This document shows positions 13,787 through 23,252 of a stretch of 64,000 nucleotides of DNA, one piece after another; the stretch's first letter is position 1; each line of letters starts with the position of its first letter. Location: NCBI GenBank assembly GCA_027257055.1, contig JAPVLO010000275.1:2418001-2482000 (forward strand), in the 5' to 3' direction. This stretch comes from Cephalopachus bancanus (Eukaryota > Chordata > Mammalia > Primates > Tarsiidae). The notes under the pieces were generated by a model. It was not told the DNA's origin. It did not search any database and worked only from the letters and a program-made list of their open reading frames with translations. The translations under genes and the position numbers were made by a program.

Positions 13787-15440
13787 TTTTTTTAACATAT
13801 TTTTTATTTTAAAATTGTGGAGTACAGTTAAGGGTTAGGCATACAAATATGTATTGTGCAGGTACCCTTATTGATGAGATGTGCCCCCCCGCCCCCAGGA
13901 AATATTGACTACTGTTAATCCCAGCTCCCTTCCCCTCCCTGCTCCCCCATAGTTTCCCACCACTGTCAATCCTTTTCTTACAGTATTACAGTAGTTGTTC
14001 AAGGTCCACTTATGAGTGAGAACTTGTGATACTCAGATCTTTGTTTCTGTGAGTGATCACTCAGTATTATAAACTCCAATTCCATCCAGGTTGCTGCAAA
14101 ATTCATGATTTTGTTCTTTTTTATGGCAGCATAATATTCCATTGTGTATATGTACCACATTTTTTAAATCCAGTCCTCTTTTGATGGGCAGCATGGTTGG
14201 TTCCATGATCTTGCTATTGTGAGCAATGCTGCGATAAACATACGTGTGCAGGAATCTTTTTTATAGAGTGATTTGAATTTTTCAGGGTACATTCCCAGTA
14301 GGGGGATTGTGGGGTCATATGGAAGATCGATTTTTAGAGCTTTTAGGAACTGCCACACAGATTTCCACAGAGGCTGCACTAGTTTACACTCCCACCAACT
14401 GTGTGGAAGTGTTCCCTTTTCACCATATCCTCTCCAGCATTTGTTATTTTTTGAGTTATTGATGATTGCCATTCTGACTGGAGTTAGGAGATATCTCAGT
14501 GTAGTTTTTATTTGCATCTCTTTGATGACTAGTGAGGTTGAACATTTCTTCATGTATCTGTTGGCCGCTCATATGTCTTCTTTTGAGAAGTATCTGTTCA
14601 TATCTTTTGCCCACTTTGTAATGGGGTTGTTTGTTTTTTTCTTTTCAGCACGTTTGAGTTCCTTGTAGATCGTAAATGTTAGGCCTTTGTCAGACATGGA
14701 GTTGGCAAATACTTTTTCCCAGTCTGTGGGCTGTCTCCCTGCTCTCTTGATGGTTTCTTTGGCTTTCCAAAAGGTTTTCAAAGATCACACAAACAAGTGG
14801 AAAAATATCCCATGCTCATGGATTGGAAGAATCAACATTGTGAAGATGTCCACCTTACCTAAGGCAATCTACAGATTTAATGCAATACCCATCAAACTAC
14901 CAGCAACATTCTTCTCAGATCTACAAAAACAATACAGGAATTCATATGGAAACACACACAACCAAGAATAGCCAGAAAAATCCTCAACAAAAAACAAAGC
15001 AGGGGGTATCACAATACCAGACTTTAAACTTTACTATAAAGCTGCAATAATCAAAACAGCTTGGTATTGGTACAAGAACAGGCATATAGACCAATGGAAT
15101 AGAATTTAGATTCCAGAAGCAAAACCCCAATTTCTCAACCAACTCATATTCAACAAAGCCTCCACCACCCACCACTGGGGAGAGGAGAACCTATTCCCCT
15201 GCGCTGGGAAAACTGGCTGACCACATGCAGAAGATTCAAACAAGACCCTATCTATCCCCATACACAAAAATTAACTCTAAATGGATCAGAGACCCAAATG
15301 TAAGACCTCAAACCATAAGAACTTTAGAAAATGCAGGACACACCCTTATGGAAGTTGGAACTGGCATCCAATTCCTGAGCAAAACCCGAAATGCACGGGC
15401 CATAAGAGATAAGATAGACAAATGGGACCTCATTAAACCA
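13784..15440 (-). mobile_element. LINE-1 with 5' inversion (twin priming)
   Basis: The left part, 13784-14775, is L1 in minus orientation: poly-T tail, 3' UTR, then ORF2 C-terminus back to '[18 protein letters not shown]'. The right part, about 14776-15440, is L1 in plus orientation, from '[22 protein letters not shown]' to '[10 protein letters not shown]'. In an intact L1 these ends are adjacent, so one element was broken and its 5' piece inverted. A 15 bp direct repeat of the form YCAACCAAWGCTTTT flanks the whole (13772-13786 and 15438-15452). Many stops make it non-functional. Confidence 0.93.
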
Positions 15441-15866
15441 ACCAATGCTTTTATTTGGAAGTTTTGAGAAGGTTACATCATGATTTGTGGCAAACAGGTG
15501 ACTGATTCTTCCACCATGACAATGAACCTGCCCACACTGCATTGAGTATTCAGCAGTTTTTGATTAAAAATGGCCTGACTCCCATGCTCCACCCTCCTTA
15601 TCCATGAGATTTAGCCCCAAGAGATATTGTTTATTTCCCTGTCCTCAAAGGGAAACATTTTGCTAATGTGAAAGAGGTAAAACAAAAATGGCAGAGGCAA
15701 TAAAAAGCATCAAAATTAGCAAGTTCAAAACTTTTGAACAATGGAAAAAACTTCTCAATAGGCATATTGCATCAATCGGACAGTACTTGAAGGTGACTGA
15801 AGTTTAAACATGTAAGAATGCATACGTTTTTATAAAGAAATTCCAGTTTTGGTGAATCACCCTTCA
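15441..15866 (+). pseudogene. Mariner (DD34D) transposase relic, 3' portion, with terminal repeat
   Basis: The frame gives 'LEVLRRL', 'DLWQTGD', then 'FFHHDNEPAHTALSIQQFL' and, after a stop, 'DLAPRD'. The second catalytic Asp is at 15518-15520 and the third at 15623-15625, exactly 34 residues between, as in mariner transposases. A frameshift follows, then the C-terminal 'FKTFEQWKKLLNRHIASIG'. Stops at 15503-15505 and 15605-15607 kill it. The 3' end (TTCCAGTTTTGGTGAATCAC, then CCTTCA next to a TA) resembles a mariner inverted repeat. Confidence 0.9.
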
Positions 15867-16499
15867 TATACATAATATAGAAAATAACAAATGTGTTATA
15901 ATCTAACAGAGCAAGTTCTCCATCCTTCAACAGTACTTCCTGTCAAATTTGCCTGGGCACTCGAGTCAAAGAGGGTGTTTTGTTACCAGAACTTCTTTTC
16001 ATGTGTATGAGCAAGTCAGAGATAGAGAATGTGGCAGGGGCATGTGTGAGACTGAGTGTGTGCTAGGTGGGGTGTGGGTATGGGTGTAGTAGGAGCTGTG
16101 AGCAGTGATTGTATGATGGGTGAGGTTTTCCATGCTGTGGGGAAATCACTGGGCCCTGTGGCTCTTGTGCACTGCTCATCTCACCCCATAGTCATATGGG
16201 ACACTTGCAGAGAGGTGTCCCTAAGAAGGAAGTCAGGTAGTGAGTTATAGAATGGAACTTTCCTGCAAGAAAGTATAGTTAACTTCCTCTGGGATGGAGA
16301 GGTTCTAAGCAGGTCTCCCATCTGTATGGCTCATAATTACAGCTTCTCTAGGACTTTGATCCTGGTCCCTACAGTGATATCAGAGACAGACTTCAAACCC
16401 CTCCTTCTCATTCTGTCTCATTATGTGTGTGAGGCCTGCTCTTATTCCAATAAAAGGACCCTAAAAATGAGGAACAACTTGTTTTACATCTAAATGTCA
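15867..16499. other. Unassigned non-coding stretch
   Basis: No gene or repeat recognised. A TG-rich patch (GTGTGTGCTAGGTGGGGTG) lies near 16050-16075. Confidence 0.45.
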
Positions 16500-17490
16500 A
16501 TGTTTAGGCCTCCACATGTTTGGGGCTTTTTCAGTGGAGATACCCAAGGGGGACTGGTCAGATCTTGCCTCTATGCATGGCACAGAGGTCAATACCATGC
16601 AGAGATATGGCCATAGATGGGGCTGTTATGATGGAGAACTGGCAACTTGATTTCACCGCTCATTGTTTTACTGATACGGATGTGACAGTCTTATTAGAGA
16701 AAGGAAAAAGGCTCCTGATGCTTATAAGGGAAAAAGAAAACAGTGCGCAGTTATTTGTTGATTAAGCAAGTGGAGCTAATTGATTACCTTGAGATTGAGT
16801 TCTTAAAAGAAACAGCAAGAAAGTCTGATTTTCTGACAGGAATTCTAAATTTTCCAAATTTGGAGTCAAGGCATGGGCTAATTAGCTATGAAAAATTATC
16901 TACTTTTAAAAAACACACATCTCCTACTCTGCACCAAAGAATTACAAATGGAGGGAAAACCAATGACCATAAGAAGTGCCAGAGCCCTTTGCCTGGCAGC
17001 AGCCTTGGGATTCTTGGGAGAATCTGTACTGCAGAGGTGCCCTGTGGACACGATTATGTGAGGAGGACTTTCATGTGCATCAACAACTTTCTCAACATCA
17101 AAGTACTTACGCTGCTAAGAAATGTTTTAAATGTGATAAGTGTGCGATGTTCTTTTGACATAACTCAAGTCTCAAAGTACATCACAGAATTCACAATGGT
17201 GAGAAATCCTTTGAATAATCACAATGCAGGGAGACTTACAGAAATGGTAGACAATGTCATGTGTATCATAGAATCCACAGCAGTGCAAACTCCTTCCAAA
17301 GCACAGAATATGGAAAGGTCTTTAGATACAGCTCAGTCCTCAGAAGAAATCAGGGAGTTTACACCAGCCTAAAACCCTAGAAAAATATCTATCATGAGAA
17401 ATCCTCCAGAAATGAACCAAAACCTGTCCAATACAAAAGTATTTTTAAAACGCTTTATTAAACATGAAAAGTCTACTGTTAAATAAATAT
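16500..17490 (+). pseudogene. C2H2 zinc-finger gene pseudogene (KRAB-ZNF type)
   Basis: One finger is unmistakable: Cys at 17132-17134 and 17141-17143, then His at 17180-17182 and 17192-17194, spacing CX2C-X12-HX3H, followed by a degraded HNGEKSFE linker (normal form TGEKPYE). A stop at 17156-17158 lies inside this finger. Further degraded fingers follow ('YHRIHSSANSF', 'EYGKVFRYSSVLRR') and precede it ('LHQRITNGGKT' near 16938). A faint KRAB A-box-like stretch ('AQRSIPCRDM...MMENWQL') lies near 16580-16650. An AATAAA is at 17482-17487. The family normally binds DNA and represses transposons; this copy cannot encode protein. Confidence 0.85.
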
Positions 17491-17529
17491 CTTGTAGCTG
17501 GTCACTTTACTGAATACCCCCATAATTCT

Positions 17530-17605
17530 AAGTCATTCCATGATGCCAGACCCAGAGTAGTACTCAACAATTAATTTTTGAATAATTGAGTGAATTAATG
17601 GGTTA
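17530..17605 (+). repeat. L2 3' end fragment
   Basis: 'GACCCAGAGTAGTACTCAAC' followed by an 'aatttttgaataattgagtgaattaa' run resembles the L2 3' terminus (commonly CACATAGTAGGTGCTCAATAAA...TGAATGAATG). Old and diverged. Confidence 0.5.
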
Positions 17606-17801
17606 TATTGGATTTTCTACGTAAATTATCATATTACTTCAAAGAATAAGTTTTGTTTTTGTCTTTCCAATATATATACCTCTTTTTTTCTGTGTATGAA
17701 TATACTAAATCAGCCTTCCAGACATTGAGAAATATACTTAAACTCTGCCTTAATGTAACTGACGATGGTATCATTATGCAAAGGACTCTTTAGGCTACAA
17801 A

Positions 17802-17999
17802 TCAGTCTCATGTTCAATCAGATGGGAACACTTCTCATTCCTCTCCTGCTGCGGTGTCCTCAAGAAATACAATGGCTGTCAAGATGTCTCAAAGTAATCC
17901 CATCCAAAATTTTAGTGTAAATGTTTCTAATACTAAAAGTCAATTTGAGAAATAAAAGATGAAGCCGGGTAGCTTTTACATGAAACCCACATGAGTTAG
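17802..17999 (+). repeat. Paralogous 200 bp segment, copy 1
   Basis: It aligns with 23056-23252 over nearly its whole length at roughly 85% identity by eye. One frame is open in both copies ('SHVQSDGNTSHSSPAAVSS' then 'RNTMAVKMSQSNPIQNF' here). Flanks on both sides differ, so it is a dispersed or duplicated segment and not part of a longer tandem duplication. The family is not recognised; it may be a decayed exon, a gene 3' UTR fragment or an unlabelled repeat. Confidence 0.75.
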
Positions 18000-18507
18000 T
18001 TTAAGCAAACAAGGGAAGGCCAGATGCTCCAAGGGTCAGAATAGAGGCTTCCTGACTGGGCAGGAAGCAAGAGCTGCAGTGTATTGAGGTGTTCACATGG
18101 TCTTCTCTTAACTCCCATCTTGTCTTGTTTTCCATGCGAATGGCTATGCTGGGCTAAGAGAACAACCTAGGTTCTCTTACAGGTTAGGCCACTCAAGGAG
18201 AGATGAGTCTCCTGAGAACCATTTTCACAATCCCACAGAAGAGTGCACTGCCCTTCACGTAATGCCCCCTGGCCAGTCATCCATGGTCGCAGGTGGGGCC
18301 TGTGTTAGCCCATCAAGTTTGGGCAAGGCACGATCAGGTAGCAGCAGAGGGTGAAGGGGCTAGCCCACTTTTACAAGCACAGCAACAAAGTGAATAGAGG
18401 AAGAAAAGGGAACCACAAGAATAGAGGTGTTGAGATACCCCAAAGTTATCCACAGTACACAGTAAATATTTGAAGAGCTCTCTGTAGTTTGTGAAGAGCT
18501 TACTCAT
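18000..18507. other. Unassigned non-coding stretch
   Basis: No gene or repeat family recognised between copy 1 of the duplicated segment and the nested Alu pair. Confidence 0.45.
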
Positions 18508-19104
18508 TTATTTTTATTTATTTTTTGAGTCCGGTCTCACTACTCCCTAAGCTGGGGAATGCAGTGGCATAATCAAGGCTCACAGCAGCCTTGATCTCCT
18601 GAGCTCAGGCAATGCTCCTGCCTCAGCCTCCTGAGTAGCTGAGACTACAGTAGGCACACACCACCACACCAGTTAATTTTTTTTTTTTGAGTTGGAGTCT
18701 CACTCAGTCACCCAGGCTGGAGTGCAGTGGCACACCACCCCAGTGTCAACCTGCTGGGTTCCAGTGATCCTTCCACCTCAGCCTTACAAGTAGCTGGAAC
18801 TACAGGTGCATGCTACCCATCCAGCTAATTTTTGATTTATTTTAGAGACATGGTCTCACCAAGTTGCCTGGGCTTGTCTTGAACCCATGGGCTCAGGTAA
18901 TCCACTTGCCTCGGCCTTCCAAAGTGCTGGTATTAGGGCTTAGCCACCGAGCACAGCTGGCTAATTTTTTAAAAATTATTTTTATTTTTTTATAGAGACA
19001 AGGTCTCACTATGTTGCCCAAGCTGGTCTCAAACTCCTGGGTTCAAGCAATCCTCCTGTCTTGACCTCATGCTAAGATTACAGGTGTGAGTCACCATGCT
19101 CAGC
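18508..19104 (-). mobile_element. Old Alu dimer, minus strand, split by a second Alu
   Basis: Right-arm sequence at about 18508-18680 and left-arm sequence at 18960-19104 ('gtctcactatgttgcccaagctggtctcaaactcctggg') are the two halves of one older Alu. The central T-rich linker is where the younger Alu (18683-18958) entered. Short repeats TTAATTTTTT (18673-18682) and CTAATTTTTT (18960-18969) flank the intruder. Confidence 0.9.
18683..18958 (-). mobile_element. Younger Alu nested in an Alu, minus strand
   Basis: Starts GAGTTGGAGTCTCACTCAGT and ends in the lineage head complement TTAGCCACCGAGCACAGCTG. It belongs to the local lineage with the A-box deletion, but is more diverged than the copies at 11051 or 35786 and lacks the right-arm stem. 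Confidence 0.88.
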
Positions 19105-20767
19105 TATGGTATTTCTTTTTGTTTATTTTGTGTATGAATAGATTGATGCTGAAGGAGGTGCAGAGACATTTCCAAGGCCATAAAAGTACAAAATGCCAGG
19201 ACTCTAACTCTAGATTCCATTCTCTCTTCAGTCTATCTGGCTGTTGCCACAGTGATTATACACATCTAGATCGATGGCATCCAAAATGGAAATCAAACCA
19301 GAGATTAAAAGATACCTAGAAACAAATGAAAATGAAGAAATGTCTTACCAAAACCTGTGGGATTGCCATGAAAACAGTACTAAGAGGGGAATTCATATCT
19401 CTACAAACACACATGAAAAAAATGCAAAGATCACAAGTTAACAGCCTAACAAATAACCTAAGGAACCTGGAAAATCAAGACCACCAAAACCGTAAATTCA
19501 GCAAGAGAATTCAGATCACCAAAATAAAAGCCCAGATTTGGGACATAGAAGACAAAGAGATAATACAAAAAATCAGCAAAACAAAAAGCTGGTTCTTTGA
19601 AAGGATAAACAAGATTGATGGACCCCTACCTAGAATGACCAAGAAAAAGAGAGAAAAAGTCCTAATAAACCACAATTAGAAGTGCAAAAGATCAAGTCAC
19701 AATTGATCCTGAAGAAATACAAAAGATTATCAGAGAATACTATGTACACTTGTGTGGAACAGCTTGAGAACCTAAAGGAAAGGAAAGACTTTCTGACATC
19801 ACACAACCTCCCCAGGTTGAAACAAGAAGAAATCGAGACCCTAAATAGACCAATAACAATCCAGGAAATTGACGATGTCACAAGAAAACTACCTACCAAA
19901 AAAAAAATCCCTGGACCAGATGGCTTTCCAGCAGAATTTTATAAAACATACAAGGAGGAACTGATACCAATCCTATTGAAAGTATTCCGGACAACTGAGA
20001 AAGATGGAACTCTCCCTAAATCATTTTATGAAGCTAACATCACATTGATAATTAAACCAGATAAAGATCCAACAAAGAAAGAACTATAGGCTAATATCTT
20101 TGATGAACATAGATGCCAAAATTCTCAACAAGATTCAAGCAAACTGGATCCAACAACACATGTCAAAAATCATCCACCACAACCAAGTAGGCTTCATCCT
20201 GGGATGCAGGGCTGGTTCAACATTTCAAAAGACCACAAACATAATTAAATACATCAACAGATATAAAAGCAAAAACCACATGATTATATCATTAAACACA
20301 GAAAAAGCTTTTGATAAAATCCAGCAATCTTCTTGATAAAAAACCCTTGAACATCTAGGCATAGATGGAACATACCTCAAAAAGTAAGAGCTATTTATGA
20401 GAAACCCACAGCCAGCATACTAGTAAACAGAAGGAAATTGGAACTATTTCCCCTGAAAACTGGAACAAGACAAGGATGCCTACTCTCACTCCTCCTTTTC
20501 AACATAGTTTTAGAAGTCCTAGCTAGAGCAATCAGACAAGAGAAGGAGATCAGGGGTATCCAAAGAGGAAATGAGGAAGTCAAGTTACCCCTCTTTGCAG
20601 AAGACATGATACTATACCTCGAAAACTCAAGAGAATCTGTCAAAAAAAAACCCTTGCACTGATAAAGGACTTTGGCAAAGTCTCAGGGTATAAAATAAAT
20701 GGGAAAAAGACAGTAGCATTTCTATACACCAACAACAAACAAATAAAAACCCAAATAAAAAGCACAA

Positions 20768-20768
<1 letters not shown>

Positions 20769-20812
<44 letters not shown>
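20769..20812 (+). repeat. (CA)22 microsatellite within L1
   Basis: A pure CA run lies in ORF2 where sibling copies read '[16 protein letters not shown]'. The L1 text before it ends in AGCACAATCACA, which offers a natural seed for expansion. Confidence 0.97.
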
Positions 20813-20814
<2 letters not shown>

Positions 20815-21774
20815 AAATACCTTGGCATCTTCCTAACTAGAGATGTGAAAGACCTTTACAATGAAAACTACAAAACACTGCTTAAAGAAATCAAAGATGA
20901 CACAAACAAATGGAAAAATATTCCATGCTCATGGACTGGAAGAATCAACATTGTTAAGATGTCCATTTTACCCAAGGCAATCTACAGAGTTAACGCAATA
21001 CTCATTAATTATCAGCAGCATTCTTCTCAGACCTGGAAATGACAATACAGGAATTCATGTGGAAACTTAAATGACCATGAATCACCAAAGCAATCCTCAG
21101 CAAAACAAAACAAAAGAACAAAGCGGGAGGTATCACACTCCTACACTTTAAACTTTATTATAAAGCTACAATAATCAAAACAGCCTGGTATTGGTACAAG
21201 AACAGACATACAGACCAATGGAAGAGGATAGAGATTCCAGAAGCAAAATCTCAATTTTTCAACCAACTCATCTTTGAAAAAGCTCCACCATCAACCACTG
21301 GGGAGAGGAGAACATATTCAGTAATGGTGCTGGGAAAACTGGCTGACCACATGCAGAAGATTAAAACAAGACCCCATACCTATCACCATACACAAAAATC
21401 AATTCTAAATGGACCAAAGACCTAAATGTAAAACCACGAACCATAAGAACCTTAGAAAATGTAGGAGACACCCTTATGGAAATTGGAACTAGCAACCAAT
21501 TCCTGATCAAAATCCCAAGTGCCCATGCCATAAGAGATAAGATACACAAGTGGGACCTCATCAAACTGACAAGCTTCTGCAAAGTCAAAGAAACCATCAA
21601 GAGAACACGGAGATAGCCCACAGACTGGGAAATATATTTGCCAACTGTATGCCTGACAAAGACCTAACATCTAGAATCTACAAGGAACTCAAACGTGATG
21701 AAAAGAAAAAAACAAACAGCCCATTACAAAGCGGGCAAAAGATATAAATACACATTCCTCAAAAGAAGACATAC

Positions 21775-22069
21775 GGCTAGGCTAGGCGGCTCAGTCTGTA
21801 ATCCCAGCACTTTGGGAGACCAAGGCAAGTAGATTATCTGAGCCTGGGGTTTCTAGAACAGCCCAAGCACTCGGTGAGACCTCGTCTCTACAATAAAACA
21901 AAAATTAGCCGGGCGTGGTAGTGCGGGCCTATAATTCCGGCTACTTGGAAGGCTTAGGCGGAAGGATCACAGAGCCCAGCAAATCAACGCTGGAGTGTTG
22001 GTGAGCGTGCCAATGCACTCCAGTCTGGGTGACAGAGTGAGACTCCAATGACAAAAGAAAAAAGAAAAG
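21775..22069 (+). mobile_element. Alu dimer inserted in L1
   Basis: A dimer of the A-box-deleted lineage (head GGCTAGGCTAGGCGGCTCAG), with diverged arms and an A/G-rich tail. Near-identical repeats AAAGAAGACATAC (21762-21774) and AAAGAAGGCATAC (22070-22082) flank it. Confidence 0.93.
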
Positions 22070-22865
22070 AAAGAAGGCATACTAGCAACCAACAGATACA
22101 GGAAAAAATGCTCAGCCTCACTAATCATCAAAGAAATGCAAATTAAACTACACTAAGATATCACCTAACTCCAGTCAGGATGGCCATCATAAATAACTCA
22201 AAAAACAACAGATGCTGGAGAAGATGTGGCAAAAGGGAATACTTCTACACTGTTGGTGGCAGTGTAAACTAGTACAACCTCTGTGAAAAACAGTGTGGCG
22301 ATTCCTAAAAGATCTAAAAATTGACCTTCCATATAACCCTGCAATCACCCTAATGGTAATATACCCAGAGGAACTCAAATCACTCTATGGAAAAGATACT
22401 TGCACATGTATGTTCACAATAGGGAAAAAATGGAACCAACCATGCTGCCCATCAAAACAGGACTAGATAAAAAAAGTGGTACATATACATGATGAAATAT
22501 TATGCAGCCATAAAGAAGGACAAAAATCATGAACGTCACAGCAACCTGGATGGACTAAAGAGTCTATAATACTAAACGATCTATCACAGAAACAAAGAAC
22601 TGAGTATCACATGTTTCACTCATAAGTGGACCTTGGACAATTATCGTAATACTATAAGAGAAGGATTGGCAGTAGTGGGAAACTGCTAGGGCAGTGGGGT
22701 GGGGGAAAGAGGCAGTACTGGCAGTAGTGAGAATCTGCCGGGGGTGGGGCACACCTCATCAGTAAGGGTACCTGCATAATGAACATTTGTATACCTAACC
22801 CTGAATCGTACCCCACATCTTTAAAACAAAAAAATTGAAAGTTAAAAAAAAAATAGATCTATGAC

Positions 22866-23055
22866 GTCATTAAAGTCTTGAAGAAGTTAGAAGTGAATAT
22901 CAAGTTGTTGATTCTTTTGAGGGACACACACCACAGTAATCACTTTGCAGTGGACCACAGTGTCTACAAGCCTGTAACAGGGAGCATCTCCTCCAAGCCC
23001 ACACCTTCCTCTCACAGGGTAGAAACCAGGAGAAACTGCTGGATCAGAGTCACAT
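22866..23055. other. Flank of the duplicated segment
   Basis: No counterpart exists next to copy 1. A frame open from about 22939 runs in phase into copy 2 ('HTFLSQGRNQEKLLDQSH' near 23002-23053), so coding-like character extends upstream of the shared part. Confidence 0.4.
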
Positions 23056-23252
23056 TCAGCCTCATGTTCAGTCAGATGGGAGTATTTCTGGCTCCTCTCC
23101 TGCTGTGGTGTCCCCAGGAAACACAATGACTGTCAAAATGTCTCAAAGTAATCCCCTTCAAAATTTTAATGTAAATGTTTCTAATACTAAGTGTTAATTT
23201 TAGAAATAAGAAATGAAGGCAGATAATTTCTACATGAACTCTCTGAAATGAG
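23056..23252 (+). repeat. Paralogous 200 bp segment, copy 2
   Basis: Counterpart of 17802-17999. The shared open frame reads 'VQSDGSISGSSPAVVSPGNT' then 'MTVKMSQSNPLQNFNVNVS' before a stop. Substitutions between copies often fall at third positions, which hints that both descend from coding sequence. An L1, an Alu pair and unassigned DNA separate the two copies (5254 bp offset). Confidence 0.75.

Larger units (their letters stand above)
19279..22853 (+). mobile_element. LINE-1, 5'-truncated, with target site duplication; interrupted by (CA)n and an Alu
   Basis: It starts within ORF2 ('EIKPEIKRYLETNENE'), continues through linker (19682-20089), RT and C-terminus, and ends with 3' UTR and A tail. 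Imperfect direct repeats TAGATCGATGGC (19267-19278) and TAGATCTATGAC (22854-22865) mark the insertion, 10 of 12 matching. The RT box reads FAED at 20594-20605, so a catalytic Asp is changed to Glu. A CA array is at 20769-20812 and an Alu at 21775-22069. Numerous stops show it is dead. Confidence 0.92.

Noticed and set aside
23072..23129. 'MGVFLAPLLLW' looked like an immunoglobulin or T-cell receptor V leader peptide
   Set aside because: No V exon, octamer, recombination signal or leader intron follows. The parallel copy at 17802 does not conserve this frame, whereas another frame is conserved.
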